Shown in pieces: positions 16,172 to 20,768 of a stretch of 20,768 bases of DNA. The stretch lies in contig CAYMRB010000143.1 in the NCBI GenBank assembly GCA_964392615.1, positions 1 to 20,768 of the forward strand, given 5' to 3'. Source of the stretch: CAYMRB01 sp964392615 (GTDB lineage: Bacteria > Planctomycetota > UBA8108). Positions within the stretch are counted from its first letter, which is position 1. Each line of letters opens with the position of its first letter. A program made the position numbers and the translations under genes. The notes beneath the pieces are model-generated. The model did no database searches, had not been told where the DNA came from, and saw only the letters and a program-made list of their open reading frames with translations.

Positions 16172-16199
16172 GCATCCCTCACAACTCGGGTGGCGTCAA
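16171..16199 (-). promoter_or_regulatory. Predicted promoter of the membrane-protein/regulator operon
   Basis: On the minus strand TTGACG (16199-16194, five of six consensus positions) is followed after 17 bases by GATGCT (16176-16171, three of six). A weak -10 behind a strong -35, with a palindrome over the start site, fits a regulated promoter. The leader to the start codon would be about 75 bases. Confidence 0.4.
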
Positions 16200-16237
16200 G
16201 AGGAATCGCCCGGTCGTCGCGGTACCGGTATTCCTGC

Positions 16238-16256
16238 GGGGCGGGGCGGGGCGGGG
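16238..16256 (+). repeat. Canonical G-quadruplex motif
   Basis: Four G4 runs separated by single C residues (GGGGCGGGGCGGGGCGGGG) on the plus strand, the template strand for both flanking minus-strand genes. One-base loops give the most stable class of quadruplex. It lies seven bases before the G28 tract. Confidence 0.7.
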
Positions 16257-16263
16257 TGGTGTT

Positions 16264-16291
16264 GGGGGGGGGGGGGGGGGGGGGGGGGGGG
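16264..16291. repeat. 28-base G homopolymer
   Basis: An uninterrupted run of 28 G residues on the plus strand, 36 bases after the end of dnaE2 on the transcribed (minus) strand and about 65 bases upstream of the -35 of the next operon. Its exact length is unreliable, because such tracts are prone to sequencing and assembly error and to slippage. Confidence 0.85.
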
Positions 16292-16326
16292 CGGCGCGGC
16301 GCGGCCTGGTGCCGTCCCGAGTCTCG

Positions 16327-19459
<3,133 letters not shown>

Positions 19460-19493
19460 TCCGACACCGACGCTGACTCCGACCAAGAAAGGG

Positions 19494-19507
19494 CGAACAG
19501 GCGTTCG
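19494..19507. promoter_or_regulatory. LexA-type SOS box upstream of dnaE2
   Basis: CGAACAGGCGTTCG matches the Gram-positive-type LexA (DinR) consensus CGAACRNRYGTTC at every defined position, and is extended to 7-base perfect arms (GGCGAAC-AGGC-GTTCGCC, 19492-19509). It lies 34 bases upstream of the dnaE2 start, just downstream of the predicted transcription start, where a bound repressor would block transcription. Confidence 0.75.
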
Positions 19508-19523
19508 CCTTTGGCGGTCGGCC

Positions 19524-19552
19524 ACTCTACGCAGAGCCGTGGTGGCAGGCAA
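19524..19552 (-). promoter_or_regulatory. Predicted dnaE2 promoter
   Basis: On the minus strand TTGCCT (19552-19547) and TAGAGT (19529-19524) are 17 bases apart, each matching four of six consensus positions. The expected start near 19517 gives a 58-base leader and puts the LexA box at about +10 to +23. Confidence 0.45.
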
Positions 19553-19637
19553 GCGGATTCGGTGGATCATCGCCTTCGTTCCATTGCCGTTTCGTCGCGA
19601 GCCCCGACAAGGAATCCATGCCGCGAGACGACACGCC

Positions 19638-20093
19638 ATGACCTCGCCGTCGCCGAACTCGGTCTCCGACGGCGTGCCGACGGACTTCTTCGCGTACGGG
19701 TCGCTGATGCTCCCGCAGGTGCTGCGCGCCGTCACCGGCAACGTGTTCCCGCACGTCGCAGCCGTCCTGAGCGACCACGCGCGCTACAGGCTGCGCGGGC
19801 AGTCGTATCCCGGCATCGTGACGCAATCGGGCGCGTCGACGGATGGAGTCGTGTACCGGGCGCTCGACGCGGGCGCGTTCGCGCGGCTGGATGCGTTCGA
19901 GGGGCCGTGGTACCGGCGTGTCGCAGTCTGTGTCGAGACGGCCGAAGGAGCCGAGTCGGCGGCGTGGACGTATCGGATCGCGGACGACCAGCGCCACCGG
20001 CTCACCGCCGAGCCGTGGAGCCTCGAGCGCTTTCGCGAGGCGTGTCTCGACGAATTCCTCGGCGAGTACCCCGGGTTCGAGCGGGCCGAGTAG
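19638..20093 (+). CDS. Gamma-glutamylcyclotransferase-like (AIG2/GGCT fold) protein
   Basis: A 151-residue cytoplasmic protein. The family signature is clear: FFAYGSLM, with the substrate-binding loop Y20-GSL, and LDAFE88GPWYRR, where Glu88 matches the catalytic glutamate of GGCT-type enzymes; VVYRALDAGAFARLDAF precedes it. Members cyclise gamma-glutamyl amines or peptides to 5-oxoproline, and the bacterial substrate is rarely known. ATG at 19638 has only a weak ribosome site; GTG at 19674, just before TDFFAYGSL, is an alternative that would drop 12 non-conserved residues. The gene is divergent from dnaE2, and the SOS box lies about 130 bases upstream; co-regulation is possible but unsupported. 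It converges on the gene at the right edge, with no clear terminator in the 88 bases between. Confidence 0.87.
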   Translation: MTSPSPNSVSDGVPTDFFAYGSLMLPQVLRAVTGNVFPHVAAVLSDHARYRLRGQSYPGIVTQSGASTDGVVYRALDAGAFARLDAFEGPWYRRVAVCVETAEGAESAAWTYRIADDQRHRLTAEPWSLERFREACLDEFLGEYPGFERAE

Positions 20094-20181
20094 GCCTATC
20101 GTCGAGAAGCGGCAACGAAGTCGACGTCCCGTCGCAGCCGGTCGAATCCAGAGGGTTTCTTGGACAGGCTCCTGGTGAGAG

Positions 20182-20768
20182 TCAGCGTTCGAGCAGGTAC
20201 CACATCGTCGCGTGGCGTGGCGAGAGAGGGACGGTGATCGCATCGTCGCGAGCAGCGACCGTCACCCGCTGCAGGCGTCGACCGTCGGGAGCCAGCGCGT
20301 GGCATGACCACTCGCCGGAGCCGCCGGCGTCGACCTTCACGGCGCCGGTGACGGCTTCGATGCGCACCGGCGGTCCGCCCCAACCGCGTCCGACCGTGCG
20401 CCGATCCGTCGAGAACTCCATGCCGACGTTCTCGCAGCGACCGCACGCGGTGATCAGGATCTTGCGGCTGCGCGCCACGGGCTGGCCGTCGAGCGGCGCG
20501 ACCGTGACGGCGGCGAACCGCGGCGACTCGATCGTGATCGCGCCGCGCGTCGCCGCGTCGAAGCGCGGGGCGTGACCGGCGCACGACCACGAGCCGCGAT
20601 CGTGTGCGGCGAAGATGCCGCGTCCCGCATCGTCGACGTCCCACGCGACCCGCGGGCGGCGGTTCTCCCGCGTCGTGCGCAGATTGCCCGCAGGGTCGAT
20701 GCCGACCGCGAACCGATTGGCGAGAACATCCTGCCAGCGCTGTTTCGCCGCCGCGAAGAGGTTCGTGT
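20182..20768 (-). CDS. C-terminal fragment of an unrecognised, probably carbohydrate-active, protein
   Basis: The frame is open from the right edge to TGA at 20184-20182 (195 residues), with no credible start inside: a GTG at 20478 falls in the middle of a continuous beta-strand pattern. The readable part begins NLFAAAKQRWQDVLANRFAV and contains several beta-rich blocks: SWSCAGHAP, RGAITIESPRFAAVTVAPLD, ARSRKILITACGRCENVGME, RTVGRGWGGPPVRIEAVTG and MWYLLER at the end. The run of 'my-rights' strands with SRKILIT-RCENVGM and WG-PPVRIE resembles C-terminal beta-sandwich domains I know from large planctomycete glycosidases and agarase-like proteins. That assignment is a recollection of pattern, not a match to a named family. 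The catalytic part lies outside the window. Confidence 0.65.
   Translation of the reverse strand, partial: TNLFAAAKQRWQDVLANRFAVGIDPAGNLRTTRENRRPRVAWDVDDAGRGIFAAHDRGSWSCAGHAPRFDAATRGAITIESPRFAAVTVAPLDGQPVARSRKILITACGRCENVGMEFSTDRRTVGRGWGGPPVRIEAVTGAVKVDAGGSGEWSCHALAPDGRRLQRVTVAARDDAITVPLSPRHATMWYLLER

Larger units (their letters stand above)
16089..16326. other. Intergenic region between dnaE2 and the membrane-protein operon
   Basis: This 238-base stretch has no gene. Reading frames through it are driven by the G28 homopolymer, which translates to poly-Gly. It contains the operon's promoter and operator, a G-quadruplex motif and the G tract, and is where dnaE2 transcription should end. I see no ordinary hairpin terminator for dnaE2. 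Confidence 0.6.

Overview
High-GC bacterial DNA, most likely from a member of the Planctomycetota or a close relative (inference). The case rests on three things: a secreted protein ending in the tandem dockerin-like repeat common in planctomycetes, a large TPR membrane protein with an N-terminal module of a kind I associate with that phylum, and a 'housekeeping plus secreted carbohydrate-active' gene mix with little operon structure. A 13-base run of N at 19439-19451 and a 28-base G homopolymer suggest a draft or metagenomic assembly.

Layout. 1-2230 (+): carB, cut by the left edge. 2231-2604: non-coding, with a good sigma70-type promoter and a leader hairpin. 2605-4005 (+): secreted two-domain dockerin-type protein, followed by a strong hairpin terminator. 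4216-7158 (+): TPR membrane protein of about 980 aa. 7193-7774 (-): small multi-pass membrane protein built from repeated two-helix units, convergent with the TPR gene over a shared terminator. 7948-9948 and 9969-10931 (+): RNase II/R-family exoribonuclease and a membrane-anchored alpha/beta hydrolase, probably one operon. 10992-13775 (+): large secreted GH32-like protein with extra lectin-like domains. 13804-14970 (-): ispH of the plant/cyanobacterial sequence type. 15127-16088 (-): two overlapping genes, a six-helix membrane protein and a winged-helix regulator, behind a promoter with a perfect palindromic operator. 16089-16326: intergenic, with that promoter, a G-quadruplex motif and the G28 tract. 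16327-19459 (-): dnaE2 (imuC), error-prone polymerase, with a LexA-type SOS box and promoter upstream. 19638-20093 (+): gamma-glutamylcyclotransferase-like protein. 20182-20768 (-): C-terminal part of an unrecognised protein, probably an extracellular carbohydrate-active enzyme, cut by the right edge.

How it fits together. Most genes are independent units (pyrimidine/arginine precursor synthesis, isoprenoid synthesis, RNA decay, glycan breakdown). The best regulatory stories are dnaE2 under a Gram-positive-type LexA box, and the membrane-protein/regulator pair with an operator overlapping its own promoter. I saw no CRISPR array, tRNA, rRNA, insertion sequence or phage gene. No wholly new multi-gene system is demonstrable; the strongest leads are the SOS box, the autoregulated membrane module, the aberrant GH32-like active site and two lineage-type membrane proteins of unknown function.
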